Origin: Porogramme epimiltina
Lineage: Eukaryota; Basidiomycota; Agaricomycetes; Polyporales; Polyporaceae
Reading direction: 5' to 3'
DNA: 64,000 nucleotides
Assembly (NCBI GenBank): GCA_900155495.1
Contig: FTLJ01000333.1
Coordinates: 1-64,000, forward strand
The notes below the pieces were generated by a model. That model had not been told where the DNA came from. It did no database searches and saw only the letters and a program-made list of their open reading frames with translations. The position numbers were made by a program, and so were the translations under genes. Shown here in pieces: positions 1 through 11,484 of the stretch. Within the stretch, counting starts at the first letter, position 1. Each line of letters opens with the position of its first letter.

Positions 1-589
1 TGCAATGTCCACGCCCTACCACGGCGTAGCTTTACGCGATAGATTTACTAGGGTGCAAGCGAAGACTGAGATTCAAATGATTGACATTGAACGCCACGCG
101 GCGAGTGTCCGCGTCATGCCAGAAGAGTCACGGTTCGAGAGACAAGTCAGAAGCGCCCAAGCGTCGACGCGGTCGACGCTTGGGCGCATCTGACTTATCT
201 TCTGTATGCCTCTTTCCGCTCACCACCTCCGCCTGTCCCTCTCCCCGTCGCACGTCTTGTGTCCTCCTCAGGCGCCTGCTGTTCCATCTCTCGCTTGCTG
301 GCCCAATCCTTTCGACATGTCTTTGCCTCATTCACCAATCCTCAAACCTCACTCGTGACGAAGGTCAAGAACAATGGGACAACATGGCTGGGCAGTGGGT
401 AGGGAGGCGTTCGCGGGAGGCGTGATGGCGGTGGAAGGGAGGCTGCGGACCTCCTCGATGAGGAGCTCCAATGCAGGTGCTCCCTGAGGGTGAGCCGTCG
501 CCTCGTTCTGTGTATGAGGACGGCCTCGTCATCGTTGTTCCTGACCGCCTTGCCCTCATACCCCGTCCCCCTGCAGAGCTGCCACCCTC
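1..589. other. No gene recognised; contains one strong hairpin
   Basis: I see no convincing gene here. Short open frames exist on both strands but none has splice structure or a recognisable motif. The one notable item is the long inverted repeat at 144-196, listed separately. Confidence 0.5.
144..196. repeat. 53-bp near-perfect palindrome (hairpin)
   Basis: The arms at 144-168 and 172-196 are 25 bp each with one mismatch, separated by a 3-base loop (GCG). The inner 16 bp match exactly (GCGCCCAAGCGTCGAC and its complement). Similarity continues a few bases outward with another mismatch. It could be the core of a small foldback element or a cruciform-forming site. No target duplication is clear. 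Confidence 0.8.
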
Positions 590-1774
590 ATGGCTACCGC
601 AGCACCTCCGGATGTTACAGGTACCCAGGTACGTCACCGCGCAAGCCCCACCCTGCCACCCTCTCACCGCCAGCAGTCCGCGATGGGGAAGGAAGTCGCG
701 GCGGAGCCACAGAGTGCCCAGCCTGCAGAGGGACACGGACATGCAGAGAACGAAAAGAGCCGGCCCGTCGGCGACGAGTCCTCACCTAACGACCTCGGGA
801 ACGCGAGCACCTCGGACCACACCGCAACGCCCCACCCCCTCCCTCCCAATCCCCACCACAGGCCGCGGACAGTGCAGGGCAGGCCCCTCCGCCCTCACCG
901 CCGCCCGCCGCTGCGCGGCCTGCGGAGCACCTCCCCGTACCGCTCGTGACGGCCGAGAACGGCACTGCGCGCAAGGAGCGGCGCGAGAAGGGCTCCCTCG
1001 AGAGCGAACAGACGGGCACCTAGACCTTCAAGGGCACTCCCCACAAGGAAGTGAGCAAATCCGTCTCGGACGCCGCCCACACCGTGACGACGCAGGCGGA
1101 CGATGGCGACGCTGCAACTCCCGCCGCCAGGCGGTCGAAAGGCTCCCAGTTCATCGCCAAGCTCTTGCGAGTGCTCGTCCTGTGCGTCGGACCGTCATCC
1201 CGCTCACACCCCGTCGACCTCGACGGCGGAACTCCCACCGCCGTTGCAGCCCATTGACATCCCCCCGCAGCCTGATTGTCCGAACGTGCTGGTGCAGCTC
1301 GTGCCGACGAAGAGTACACGCACCATTTGCCAGTACCTCTACGACCTCGAGACCAAGCACGGCAAAATCCGCCAGCCGTATGAAGAAGACGTCCATGTCG
1401 TCCGTGACCTCGACGGTATGTTATAGGGCCGGACTACGGCGCGATGGCGTACCCCACTGTAAGTCCTCCTCTTTGCCGCTCGGAACGTGTAGAGACCCAT
1501 CCCGCAGAAGGTGCCCGATGACGGAGAGGAGGACGTGTTCACGCTGCTCGTGTACGTGCCCCGGCACGACACGGCGAGTGGTGCGTTCCGTGTGCCCAAC
1601 GAGGACCTCGTTAAGGCGCTAAAGAACGCGGATCCTAGGTACGAAGTCTCTGTGTGTGCAGGTGGTGTATGCAGCCGCCAGGGGGATAGGTTGAAGGAGC
1701 TCGCGATCCACGCGTCACACATTACGTGCGTACCGATGGTGGAGAGGCCGTCGCTAGAGTATCAGCGGTACTAG
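590..1774 (+). pseudogene. Unrecognised spliced gene, probably broken
   Basis: Several coding-like pieces follow one another on the plus strand. An alanine/glutamate-rich start (from about 590 or 682) is followed by a frame running through 870-1150. That frame meets an in-frame TAG at about 1021, between ...EQTGT and TFKGTPHKEV. Later pieces read LVQLVPTKSTRTICQYLYDL (about 1290-1350), PDYGAMAYPT before a GTAAGT donor at about 1457, and DVFTLLVYVPRHDTASGAF (about 1530-1590). The last ends at a stop at 1774. The final joins use plausible short introns. I do not recognise the family. The stop could be avoided by an unseen intron, so this is either a hypothetical gene or a recent pseudogene. Confidence 0.35.
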
Positions 1775-1947
1775 TAGTTACATGTGTAGGCATAGTATAC
1801 AATATATTTGTTTAACGAGCCCAATACGAGTGAATACCTGGTTTGAGCCGCCCACAACCCCGACCATTTGTGAGGGTGACGATTGCAAGAGGTTCCATGG
1901 GCCGGAATCGATTGCAATGGGTCACAATCAGTCGCAATGTTTTCCGA

Positions 1948-4773
1948 CTATTGGAATCCATTCTGGGCGGTTGCAATGAGCGCCCATTGTTGGGATCGGT
2001 TTTGGATNNCGCCGATCCCAATGGCTGCAAATATTTCTGCACATTTGCTGATGGCGTACCCGATGATTGTGGCGGTGATTTCAGTGTGGATTTCGGAAGG
2101 CTCTTGGGTAAGAGCGCTTAAACTACCCCTCGCGGTCTCGTCCTCGTCATCATGTTCCACGTGGCTTGTCGCATAATTGTCTGCGTCAGATTGTATCCGG
2201 AGGACGGCTGCGTTCGTCCAGTATGGAGAATCCACCGCAAGTCGCCGAGGCTTAAGGATGACCGCTAGCCTCATGCTGGAGGGTTTGATGCCAGACACGA
2301 TGGCCTTGCCAGTAGGTGCATCCTCCGAATCGTCTTCCTCCTCTTCTTCGGTCCCCGACTCCTCCTCTGGCTCTTCTGACACATCTGATCCCGCATCCAG
2401 TCCCTCCTCATCCTCATCCCTGTACTTGTACGGAGCCTCATCGAACTGCCACTCGGAGTTGTTCTCTGACGACCAGCTCGTCGTGCTGCGCCGTATTTGC
2501 CCGCACGGCCGCACTTCGCCACTGGAAGCGTCCACGGACACAAGGAGGTATGCGCCCCTACCCAAGATTTCCGTGTCCAACATAAATCCTGAATAGCGCA
2601 CGTGCAGCCTTCCCTGGTCGTCGCAGCGCACGGATTCTTCTTCCGTCGGGCCCATCGAGTTGATGAATTTCCTCGGCATGCCATTCAACCACACAGGCGC
2701 CCATCGGAAGGGCGCAGCGGCCAGCCGCTTCACCTTCGGGTCCTCTACCCACAAAATGGTCTCTGGGATAGATGGAAGGAGCCGGTAGAGCGCCGCGAGA
2801 CGGCTTTCCTGGTTTGTAGCGGCGAGGATGGGCGCGACATCGATCCCGAAGATCGCCGCGGCGCAGACGGGCACGTCCTCCGCCTTGCTCGTTGAACGCC
2901 CACAGAGCCCAAGAATAAGCAGGCCCGCGGTGGAGAAGTCCTCGCGTCCGCCCACATTCGAGTCAGATATCTGCCAGTCCAGGTCCATTACAACTTCTTC
3001 GTCGAGCAGGACATCGTCTACCTGTGACCAGGGGTGCTTCTCGAACATGTTGGCCCGGCCGCGGAGGTACTCCCAGAGGTAGAAGGGCCCGTCGCGCATT
3101 TGGAAGTAGAGCCTGCGGGGCGGTGGGGTCTCGTGTGCACCGCCCGCCGCGCCGTCGTCTCCCGTTTCTTTTAACGCGAACACCGCTTCCTCCCACGTCC
3201 ACAGTCGCTTCATCCATCCGCTGCGCAGGATCCGTATACCCAGCTCAAGGAAAGACGTGGTGGAAGTGTCTACGGCTTCGAGCTCCTTGTCGACGACGAG
3301 GACTGCCGCTGCGCTGTGGAATGTGGCCGCCATGAGGTGAATGGCCTTGTTCCGGTATTTTTTGAAACGGGGGTCAACGGGGATGCACAGTGTGTCCATC
3401 CAGAACGCAATAGGACCTCCCGCGGAGGAGCCCAGTCTTTTGCCGTGGATATGTCGCAGCCGCGTAATATACTCGTGTAGACGGCGCAGTTGGCAATGGG
3501 GCAATGCATTCTGTATCTGGTTTCCTAGCCCATCCGCCCCTGCCGAATATTAGTATGCTGGAGAAGTATCAACTTTAGTACACTCACACACGTGAGACAA
3601 GGCAATGTATGGATATTCTTCACTTGCCACAACCTGTAGCTTTAGCTCATTTGTTATCGTCACCACAGGCACTTGATCCGCCTCAAGTTTCTCTACCAAT
3701 TCTTCCCCTTGGACGCCAACAAAGTCGCACCAGCATCCTTCAATAGTGTGGGCAGTCTTGTACGTCTCCTGGATGACTTGATAAGCGCGGCACACCATAT
3801 ATCCGCAGGACGTGTGAGTTCTAAGGGTGTCCCGGCTGAGGGCAAGCTTGAAGCCTTCCATAGAGTCAGGGTAGGATGGCTGAGTCTCGCTTGTACACCA
3901 TCCGCGCAGCGTCGCGGTCATCTTCTCGAATTGCATGAGCTCCATCCGGCCTTCTCTGACTTGATCAGGTGCATACGTGATAAAGTTGCTGATGTGTTCC
4001 GTAGGGTTCCAGTCCTTGCACTCAGGGCTCGATGAGAACACGGGGGAATTGACGTGCAGTATGAGGTGTAGTGCGAGGACGCGAAGAAGGACATCCATGG
4101 AGAACAGGACTTGCGCCTCTTCCGGTGTGTACTCGTACGTCGGCTTGCACGCCGGTCGGCTTGAGACCTCCTGGCGGAGAAGCAACGCCATTTTCCGCGC
4201 AATGGCGAGAACCCCCTCCATGAAGGTGATATTTCCCACCTTCTCGGGGTCAAGTGATCTGAACCATCGCCCGGCCATTCCATTCAGCGCCGCAGTAGAC
4301 ACCCTTCTCTCCCCGTCGACTATAAACTCTTCCCTCACGTCTATGGAGAGACCGCACATGATCGACATTTCACGGAGAGTCCCGAAAAATAGCCATGCCT
4401 GGAGAAATGCGGCCTTTGTTGAGTGCGTCACGGTGGTGCCATCCGCACGGGACAGCATCGGAGATATAGGGCCGTGCAACTTGTAATGGGCCTCCCTCAG
4501 GTCGTCCTCTATGTCGTCCAAACAGATGCCCGCAGGCGGGCAGAGCGCATGACACTGTATGTCCTTGTGGTGGATCACCCACCCGTGACGTTCAGGAAAC
4601 GTGGAAAAATCCCCTTCGTCAATGGACGCAGATCCGCACAGATTTAGGGCGGTGAAGGGAGGGAACTCGGGACGTGGAGGGAGGGAGGGATCCGACTGAG
4701 GTATGACGAGATTTTTTGGCGCTGTTTGCTGATACTCCAAGATATCTGACCGCAGCTGTCCATCGGAGGCCAT
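1948..4773 (-). CDS. HET-domain protein, copy A (altered C-terminus)
   Basis: Two exons: 4773-3588 and 3539-1948, joined across a 48-bp intron. They give about 925 residues including one codon made ambiguous by NN at 2008-2009. The intron splits the Trp codon of the HET motif (SHV-W-ADGLGN, Trp about 396). Downstream are FWMDTLCIPVDP, NKAIHLMAATF, VLVVDKELE and GWMKRLWTWEEAVFA, typical of the HET family (PF06985). The long N-terminal region has clustered Cys/His (HHKDIQCHALCPPAGIC) and no assigned function. An acidic Glu/Asp-rich stretch follows the HET region. Copies B and C share the start of the tail (ATIIGYG...) and end in KMQRWCIT. Copy A leaves that alignment after ATIIGYA and has an unrelated tail. 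A role in non-self recognition is inferred from the family. Confidence 0.85.
2008..2009. other. Assembly ambiguity (NN) inside HET A
   Basis: Two undetermined bases lie in the last 25 codons of HET A. They sit between inverted 10-bp arms, TTGGGATCGG (1990-1999) and CCGATCCCAA (2012-2021), so a hairpin may have disturbed sequencing. With two Ns the frame stays open. Confidence 0.95.
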
Positions 4774-5209
4774 CTTGAGAGTGCCCGTAGAGGATAAAGA
4801 GCGTACTGAAGCGGATCCCTAGTCATCACACCGGTCCTCAGTCAGTATCACGGTAAACCCGCGGATGAATGACTAGGAGGGGTGCACTGTAGCTGCAGTA
4901 GTACCTCTACGGCGGACAGAGCTAGTCTAGTAGCTTCGTGAGACCTTCTGTCTATGCAACTCCCATACAAACAGTTGAGAGAGGAAGCACAGTATGTGGT
5001 TTATGGGGGAAAGTGGCTTGGGGGCGTGATATCTCGCCAGGACGTAATCTACCGCCGCCTTGGGCGCCAGGTCTCCAGCCTCGCCCTTTGCCGTCACGCT
5101 GTGCACGGGTGCTAAATGTTAACTTCATGAAGCGCTTGTGGCTCGTATATGCGATTCAGAAACGACTCGTATATATCAGGACATAAATAATGAAGTGGGA
5201 GTGCATACC

Positions 5210-5690
5210 GAGGCATCACGTCAAACACCACTTTTGCTCATTCGGTGAGTCGCCGCCGCATGCGCGTACACTGTTGAACTCGTCTTGCCGCCCTCCCAGC
5301 ACCCTCCGCAATGCACACTGTACGATGTAGCTCAGAGGGTAGAGTCGGAGAATGATCGAATATAAAGAACATCATTACAACACCGATGACAAGCCACATG
5401 AATCAGACAGTACGGAAGAGTAGACTACCACCACGAGCCATGCACGGTAATATTCACTGAGTCTATACTTTGTTCGCCAGTCGTGCACTCCTTACACCTT
5501 CCTGCTGCACTATTGGCGCTTAAACGCGGCTCTTCTAAGTTCTTCCTCTCAGGTCTCTCCACGGGCCCCTCTTCGGGCTGCTCCACGAGTTGTCACACGG
5601 GTTGCTCGACAGCATGAGGCTTCACGGGCTGCTCTTCTGGGTAGTCCCCGGCTCCGGTTAGAAGGAGGGCTCTTTAAGCTTGTAGAGGTT
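5210..5690 (-). pseudogene. Fossil of FunK1 kinase 3' end
   Basis: This matches the end and 3' flank of the intact kinase at 21400-24278, in the same orientation. Shared blocks include the flank motif CACGTCAAACACCAC (versus CACGTCCAACACCAC near 20920), GAGAATGATCGAATA, CGTGCACTCC..TTACACC and AACGCGGCTC. The Gln/Glu/Pro-rich repeat region also matches (CGGGCTGCTCCACGAGTTGTC). Indels and lost codons leave no open frame. Only the tail region is present. It lies directly upstream of HET B's end and downstream of HET A's promoter, as if HET and kinase genes once alternated. Confidence 0.75.
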
Positions 5691-5933
5691 CACCCCTTTT
5701 GCGTCAAGGGATCGCATTCGCCCAGATCAGGAGGGTGGGATCCAGTTACTTGCTGGATAGCTCCGGTAGTCTACCCAATTCTGCCAGACGCGGCCTGTGT
5801 ACGTATGCGACATCGCACTAGGGATATCTACGCAAAACGAAAGTGAAAGAAGCTGCGCTTCAAGTTAGCGCTAAATATATACAAATCATACATTCGGAAT
5901 TCTTTTGGCTACTACTAGTCGCTCGAAACAGGG

Positions 5934-8801
5934 TCACGTTATGCACCATCTCTGCATCTTTGCCGTCGGCGCACAGCGGATGCGGGGGGCATCCGCAGGT
6001 GCATGGGGAGGTCGAAACATGGGAGATTTGGCGCTGAGGAAGAAGCCGTATCCGATGATCGTTGCGTTGATTTCAGTGGTGGGCCTGACTGACTCATCGG
6101 CGCCTAAGCTCATTTGTGCCATCTCCGACTTGATGTCTTCCTCGTCCTCCTTGTCTTCCTCATCTTCTCCGTCCTCTTCTACAGCGTTCGTCGTACTTCC
6201 ATCTGCGTCAGCCTCGATGCGGAGGATGGCGGCGTTTATCCAGTGTGGTATGCGTTGTGCAAGATGCCGCGTCGCAGGGATGATCGCCAATCCCATGTCG
6301 GAGGGCTCGATGGGCATGGTATCTGGAGGTACGCTATGCTCCCACTGGTATTCTTCCTGGATTTCTTCATATTCCTCGACTTCTTTAAGCGCATCATCTT
6401 GATTATATCCTTCATCTTGCACGGCCATATAGGAATCATTATGTTCGAGGTACATAGGCGGAGAAGATTGTGATAGCTTGGAGTTATTCTCTGACGACCA
6501 GGAGAAATATCTACGCTGTATTTGACCGTATATTCTCTGCTTCTTACCATTGGTAGCATCCACGGAGAAGAGGAGCGTTCTGCCGTCTAGGGTGTTTGAG
6601 TCCAGTAGGAGCCCCGAATAGCGTACGTGTAGCTTCCCTTGGTCGTCGCAGCGGATGCCTCCCTTTTGTGTTGAATGGGCTATCCTGTCTATAGTGTGAG
6701 CCGGCATGGCGTTGAACCACATGGGTGCCCACCGGAAGGGCGCATCCGAGAGTCGTATTATGCTCTGGTCCTCCACCCACAGCACCTCCTCCGGGATGGA
6801 CGGCAGGAGCCGGTAGAGAGCCGCGAGACGGTCCTCCATGCCGGACGCGTCGAGGATCGGGGCGATGTCGACCCCCAAGACCGACGCCGCGCAGACGGGT
6901 ATATCCTCGGCCTTGCTCGTCATGCGCCCATAGAGGGCAAGGAATAGCACACTAGCTATAGAGGATTCCCACCTCTCGCCATCCACCGGGAATGCCATCT
7001 TCCCCTTCAAGGCCTTCACGATATCATCGTCTATCAGAACCTCGCTCGCCTGTGGCCAGATGCGCACGTCGAACATGCTGGCTTGGAAGAACTCCCAGAG
7101 GTGGAAGGGCCCGTCGCACATCTGGAAGTAGAGCCGGGGGGGTGCGGGGGGCTTCGTCGTGCCTCCCACTGTGCCGTCTGCCGTTGTTTCTTTTAGTGAG
7201 AACACAGCTTCTTCCCATGTCCATACTCGCTTCATCCATCCGCTGCGCAAGATCCGTATGCCCAGTTCGTGAAAAGACGTGGTGTAGGCGCTTATAGGTT
7301 CAACTTGAAGCTCTTTGTCCAAGACCAGGACTGCTGTCGCTTCTTGGAATGTGACAGCCATGAGGTGGATGGCCTTTCTCCGGTATTTTTTGAAACACGG
7401 GTCGACCGGGATGCACAGTGTGTCCATCCAGAATGTGATGGGGCCGCATAAGGGAGTACCCAATTTTCTGCCATGAACATGACGTAGCCGAGTAACATAG
7501 TCGTGTATACGACGGAGTTGACAACGGGGCAAAGCGTTCTCTTTCGGGTTTCCTAACCCATCGGCCCCTGCATAGGGTTAGCATGCTCGGTCACAAAGGT
7601 CTACTATTGTATACTCACACACATGGGATAAGGCAATATACGAATACTCCCCGCCACTCACAACCTGCAACTGTGACTCATCTGTGATCGTCACTAAAGG
7701 CACTTGATCCGCTGCAAGCTTCTCTACCAAATCCTCTGTTTTGACTCCAACAAAATCGCAATTGCACTCTTCGCTAGTATGGGCCGTCCTGTATGTTGCC
7801 TCGTCAACTTGGTATGCGAGGCACATCGTATATGTGCAGCCTGCGTGGTTCCTGACTGTTTGCCGACTGAGGGAAAGCTTGAGGCCGTCCATGAAGTAAG
7901 ATATCCAGGGTCTCTCCAACTCGCTTCTACACCACCCGCGCGCCTCAGCGGTCATGTCCTCGAGAAGATTGAGCTCCAACGAGCCTTCAAATCCGGCCCA
8001 ATCGGGTGTGAAGCTGAGCGAAAAGAAGATGCGTGCCCTAAGATCCCATATGTCATCCTCCGGAATTTCCGACATCGCGGGGGAGTCGATGTGCATGATG
8101 AGGTGCAGTTGGAGGACTTGCAGAAGGACGTTCGTAGAGAACAAGACACACGCTTCGTCTGCAGTGTATTGGTACGTTGGCTCGCACGCCGGCCGGCTGG
8201 AGACTTCCCTGTGGAGAAGTAGCACCATCTGCCGCGCGATAGATATAACATCCTCCATCAAAGCAATGTCTCCCACTTTGTCGCTACTAAGGGATACGAA
8301 CCACCGCCTGGCCATGCCGTTCAGCGCTGCAGTTGAGACACCTGTTCCGTTATTGACGATAAATTCCGCCTGGATGTCTACGGTACTGAGACCGTACATG
8401 CGCGACATCTCGTGGAGCGTCCCGAAGAAAAGCCAAGCCTGGATAAATGTCGCCTTGCTCGCGGGCGTTACAGCGGTACCGTCCACGCGCGATAGCATTG
8501 GGGACACGGGGCCGTGCGACTTGTAGTAGTGGTCCGCCTCTACCTGGTCCTTGCCATTGAAGCAGATGCCAGTCGGCGAGCAGCGCGGATGGCACTGTGT
8601 GTCTTTGTGGTGGACCACCCAACCGTGGTCTTCCGGAAAGGTGAAGAATTTGAACTCCCCGTAGTCAAGGGGATCATATTGGCAGAGGTTTGGGACCGTA
8701 AATGGAGGAAACTCCTCTCGAGGGGGAGGGGTGTTGGACGCCCAGTTTTCGGTGAGAAGAGAGTCGACGTTACTAGAGAGCCTGGTCCCGACCATGGGCA
8801 T
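5934..8801 (-). CDS. HET-domain protein, copy B
   Basis: Exons 8801-7619 and 7567-5934 are joined across a 51-bp intron in the Trp codon of SHV-W-ADGLGNP (Trp about 395), giving 938 residues. The start is ATG-CCC-ATG. The N-terminal region keeps the family pattern: FPPFTVPNLC, HGWVVHHKDTQCHPRC, PVSPMLSRVDGTAVT, a Cys-rich segment (CTYTMC...CNCDFVGVK), then YIALSHV. The HET region shows FWMDTLCIPVDP, KKYRRKAIHLMAVTF, VLVLDKELQ and GWMKRVWTWEEAVF. A conserved post-HET block (FQMCDGPFHLWEF; MTSKAEDIPVCAASVLG; LPSIPEEVLWVED) is followed by an acidic Asp/Glu-rich stretch and the tail KMQRWCIT. No disabling change is seen, so this is the cleanest complete copy. Function beyond the HET family is unknown. 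Confidence 0.9.
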
Positions 8802-9119
8802 TGTTCAAGTGTATTGTACGTTGGTGGTACCTACTAGCAACATTGATTTTCAATCAGGGAGAGAGTGAAGAACCCCATGTACCTGATTTGGTCAATGCCG
8901 TGCTCTAGGAAAGCTTGCCTCCACGATCTGATTCTCGAGAAAGAGAAGGTCTGAAATCGCTAACGAGCCAAGCAGGGGTAGGAGTAAGTGCACAGAGATC
9001 CAACTTCCGAAGCGCCTGTGTCCGAGGGTACTAGTACGTACGCGCGACGCGCGGCTGTGTGAGTTCCCACATTCAAACAAGCTTCTAACAGTCTGTGTTT
9101 AGGTTTGACAATCTCCTAC

Positions 9120-9830
9120 TGCTATTACGGGTTCGTCTTCAGGAGACACGCTGATGTGACGCGGACCAGGAGGTCTGCTGGGGGCGAGGGTCACGGAGGC
9201 GAGTCGGGCAAGCTTGCGCGCGGGGAGTGAGAGGAGAGAGAGGGCCGAGGCCGAAGGCCGAGGCGAAGGTAGGAGGCCGGAGGCGGACGTGAGACACTGT
9301 CGATAAAACAACGAGATAGAGAAAATACGAAAGACGAGTGCGCCGATGCGCGAGCTGAGAAGGGGCGACGAAGACGAGTGAGCCGGAAGGTGACAAAACA
9401 AAGCTGGGATTCGTCTGCTCTAAGGCAGGGATTAAATACATACAGGACGAACCGAAAACTGCACGGATAAATAGTAAACGAGCCGGCGAAACACAGAGAA
9501 TATGAGCGAGAGGGAACGATCGGGACCGGGTTGTGGTGTGGCGTCGTCCGGAAGGCGATCGTGCTTTTGGGGTGCGCGCGCGTCGCGTGCAGTCGTTTTG
9601 AGGTGGCTGCACTGGGCAGCCGCGCAGGATGCACATCAACGCCTATGACAGAATGCATTGCGGCCTTGCCACTTGGTCGCTTCGATGGGCTTGGTTAGAT
9701 GGGGTGACGTTCGGGCTTAAGTCGAGCCTCCACTTCCAGTCTGCTGGAATGAAACTCATAACCCTCGTTGTTGCTAGACGGCCACTCTTCTACGACATGA
9801 GACGCTCCAGTCGAAGGGCAAGTGGCGGGG
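9120..9830 (-). pseudogene. Fossil of FunK1 kinase C-terminal exon, split by an insertion
   Basis: Two pieces match the last exon of the kinase at 25396-28165. The right piece (9639 to about 9830) aligns with about 25528-25715 (CGCCTATGACAGAATGC, TTGGTCGCTTCGATGGG, GGGGTGACG). The left piece (about 9120-9151) aligns with about 25500-25530 (CGGGTTCGTCTTCAGG). They are contiguous in the intact gene but separated here by 487 bp. Stops and indels have accumulated. The fossil lies upstream of HET B, as the first fossil lies upstream of HET A. Confidence 0.8.
9152..9638. mobile_element. 487-bp non-autonomous insertion with short inverted ends
   Basis: It interrupts a kinase fossil. Comparison with the unoccupied sequence in the kinase at about 25525 defines the edges: ACGC (9148-9151), insert, ACGC (9639-9642), a 4-bp target duplication. 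The insert begins TGATGTG and ends CACATCA, a 7-bp perfect inverted repeat. It has no transposase and is purine-rich on the plus strand. The superfamily is not identified. Confidence 0.7.
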
Positions 9831-10665
9831 CGTGCTCATACACTATTCGTGCCAGATATGAGCGTGCCGTGCGGCGCACGGTTCCCCGCCGTACGCCCCC
9901 GTCGCGCATGCATACATCCCGTCCCGCTTTTGGCTGGCGAAGACTCTCTAGCCCCTTCCCCTGTCTCCGTCATCAGTTTCGGCTCTGGCATCGACATCGA
10001 CCCTCACCCACGCTACCCCCTGTTCCTAGGCTGAGCCTCTCCCTGCATGTCTCCTAGACAATATTTACGGCCCACATACCCCGACTCTTTACACCGTGCG
10101 CGGGCACATCGTATAGCCATCCTCCCCCTTTCTGCGCCCGCTGTCGGCGTGTGCGGCAGTTAGCTGTTTGGTAGGACATGGTACGTACTACGCTGCCGTT
10201 GATATACCTGACCCGGCCTTTGGCGTCCTGATTCTCGTGGTTATGGTTACGTGTAGCTTACTCATATTTTACGACCGCGACGTTAATTCAATATACCACT
10301 ACTCTTATATTGTCTCTTCGCCTCTTTGGGTGTGCCACCTATCGGACGGAGGAACCTACATTGCGTAGTAGTACTGCCGCTTCCCCTAGGCCTGAGCTGC
10401 CCTTAATGGACGAGAGCGGCGATTCTGGGAGTGTCTTAGCGCGCAGCAATGCGCACTCCGTCCGAATAGCATCACCTAAGTAGTGGGTTTGGGAAGGGAG
10501 TTGGGCGGCATATGTACGCAAACTGTTGCCCAGTGCGGGAATCGATCTCGAGCACTGTCTGGGAGCGATGACGCCAGTGACGTCACCTTTCGGGGCGTGG
10601 CCGATTACGTACGCGCTAGGTGCCGTAAGCGTCTTTGCCCTTTTCGTTCGGTGCGCCGCGGCCAC
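9831..10665. other. No gene recognised
   Basis: I see no supported gene. A perfect 10-bp palindrome GTGACGTCAC (CRE/ATF-type core) occurs near 10575, but there is no gene beside it, so it may be chance. Confidence 0.5.
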
Positions 10666-10668
10666 TTA

Positions 10669-11484
10669 GGCCCCGTTTGGCAACGGGATGGGATTGGGGT
10701 GGGACAGGGTTAGCCCGCCAAAAAACGCTTAGGCGCTGATCCCAAGAGACAGACCGTGGACAAGGGCCTCGGCCTCAAACCCACGGCGTCTTCCGAAGCC
10801 CACTGATGGGACTCGGGGTGGGCTTGTGATGTGACATTACTCGTCACGTTGTCGACGTCCACTCAGGTTTGTTCACGCAATGTGAGCTCGCGAGCAGAGA
10901 ACTTGTAATTCATTGTGCGGAAGGTGTACTATCCAAGATTGATCACTTATTAGGTGTCCGCAGGGACTCATTTTGGCCTTCAAGCTGATGCCGCGCACTG
11001 TAAGGACAGAGTCCAGCGTGCTCCTCAAAAAACCCTGGACGACTCAGGGGAGTATCTGTAGTGTGCTAAACAGTGCGTCGCATAGTAGACACACGTATCA
11101 CAAATTTCGAGTTCAATTGCGCGCGTGCGGCGAGGCGCGAAGTGTAGGCTATGTAAACGGCTACCCCTGTAATGCCAGCCAGCCTCGCGCCCCAGTCTCC
11201 CGGCTGGCGCGCGCCCGCGCGAGTGTAGTAAAATGATAGACGTGGAGGGACGTTTTAAACGCGAAGTTTATTATGAATGTCAAGAGTCGTATCAGACCAG
11301 TAGAGCCATCCAAGTTGGAGCGGGAGCGAAGCACGCGATATGCGTACGCGTGACATTCGGCCCAGCTCTGTGACAAACCGGGCTAGGAACATCACAACTG
11401 GGATTGTCGCAGGTTCATCACGGGACCCACTTGCCCAACCCACCCCAATCCCACCCCAATCCCATCCCGTTGCCAAACGGGGCC
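10669..11484. mobile_element. PIF/Harbinger-like MITE, 816 bp
   Basis: Long inverted ends start GGCCCCGTTTGGCAACGGGA at 10669 and end with the exact complement at 11484. Similarity continues through the G/T-rich stretch (GGGATTGGGGTGGGA). The element is flanked by TTA on both sides (10666-10668 and 11485-11487). A 3-bp TTA duplication with ends starting GG is typical of PIF/Harbinger elements. No transposase frame is seen inside, so it is non-autonomous. The outer 20 bp of each end are identical, which suggests fairly recent movement. Confidence 0.85.

Noticed and set aside
471..1622. 383-codon Arg/Ser-rich open frame on the plus strand
   Set aside because: Composition is typical of a shifted frame in GC-rich DNA, and a better spliced reading exists in the other frames.
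5325..5365. tRNA-like 5' half (GTAGCTCAGAGGGTAGAG)
   Set aside because: It resembles an A box, but no GGTTCGA-type B box or cloverleaf follows, and the stretch aligns with the 3' flank of a kinase gene.
10570..10590. Palindrome GTGACGTCAC as a CRE site
   Set aside because: No gene nearby to regulate; a 10-bp palindrome can occur by chance.
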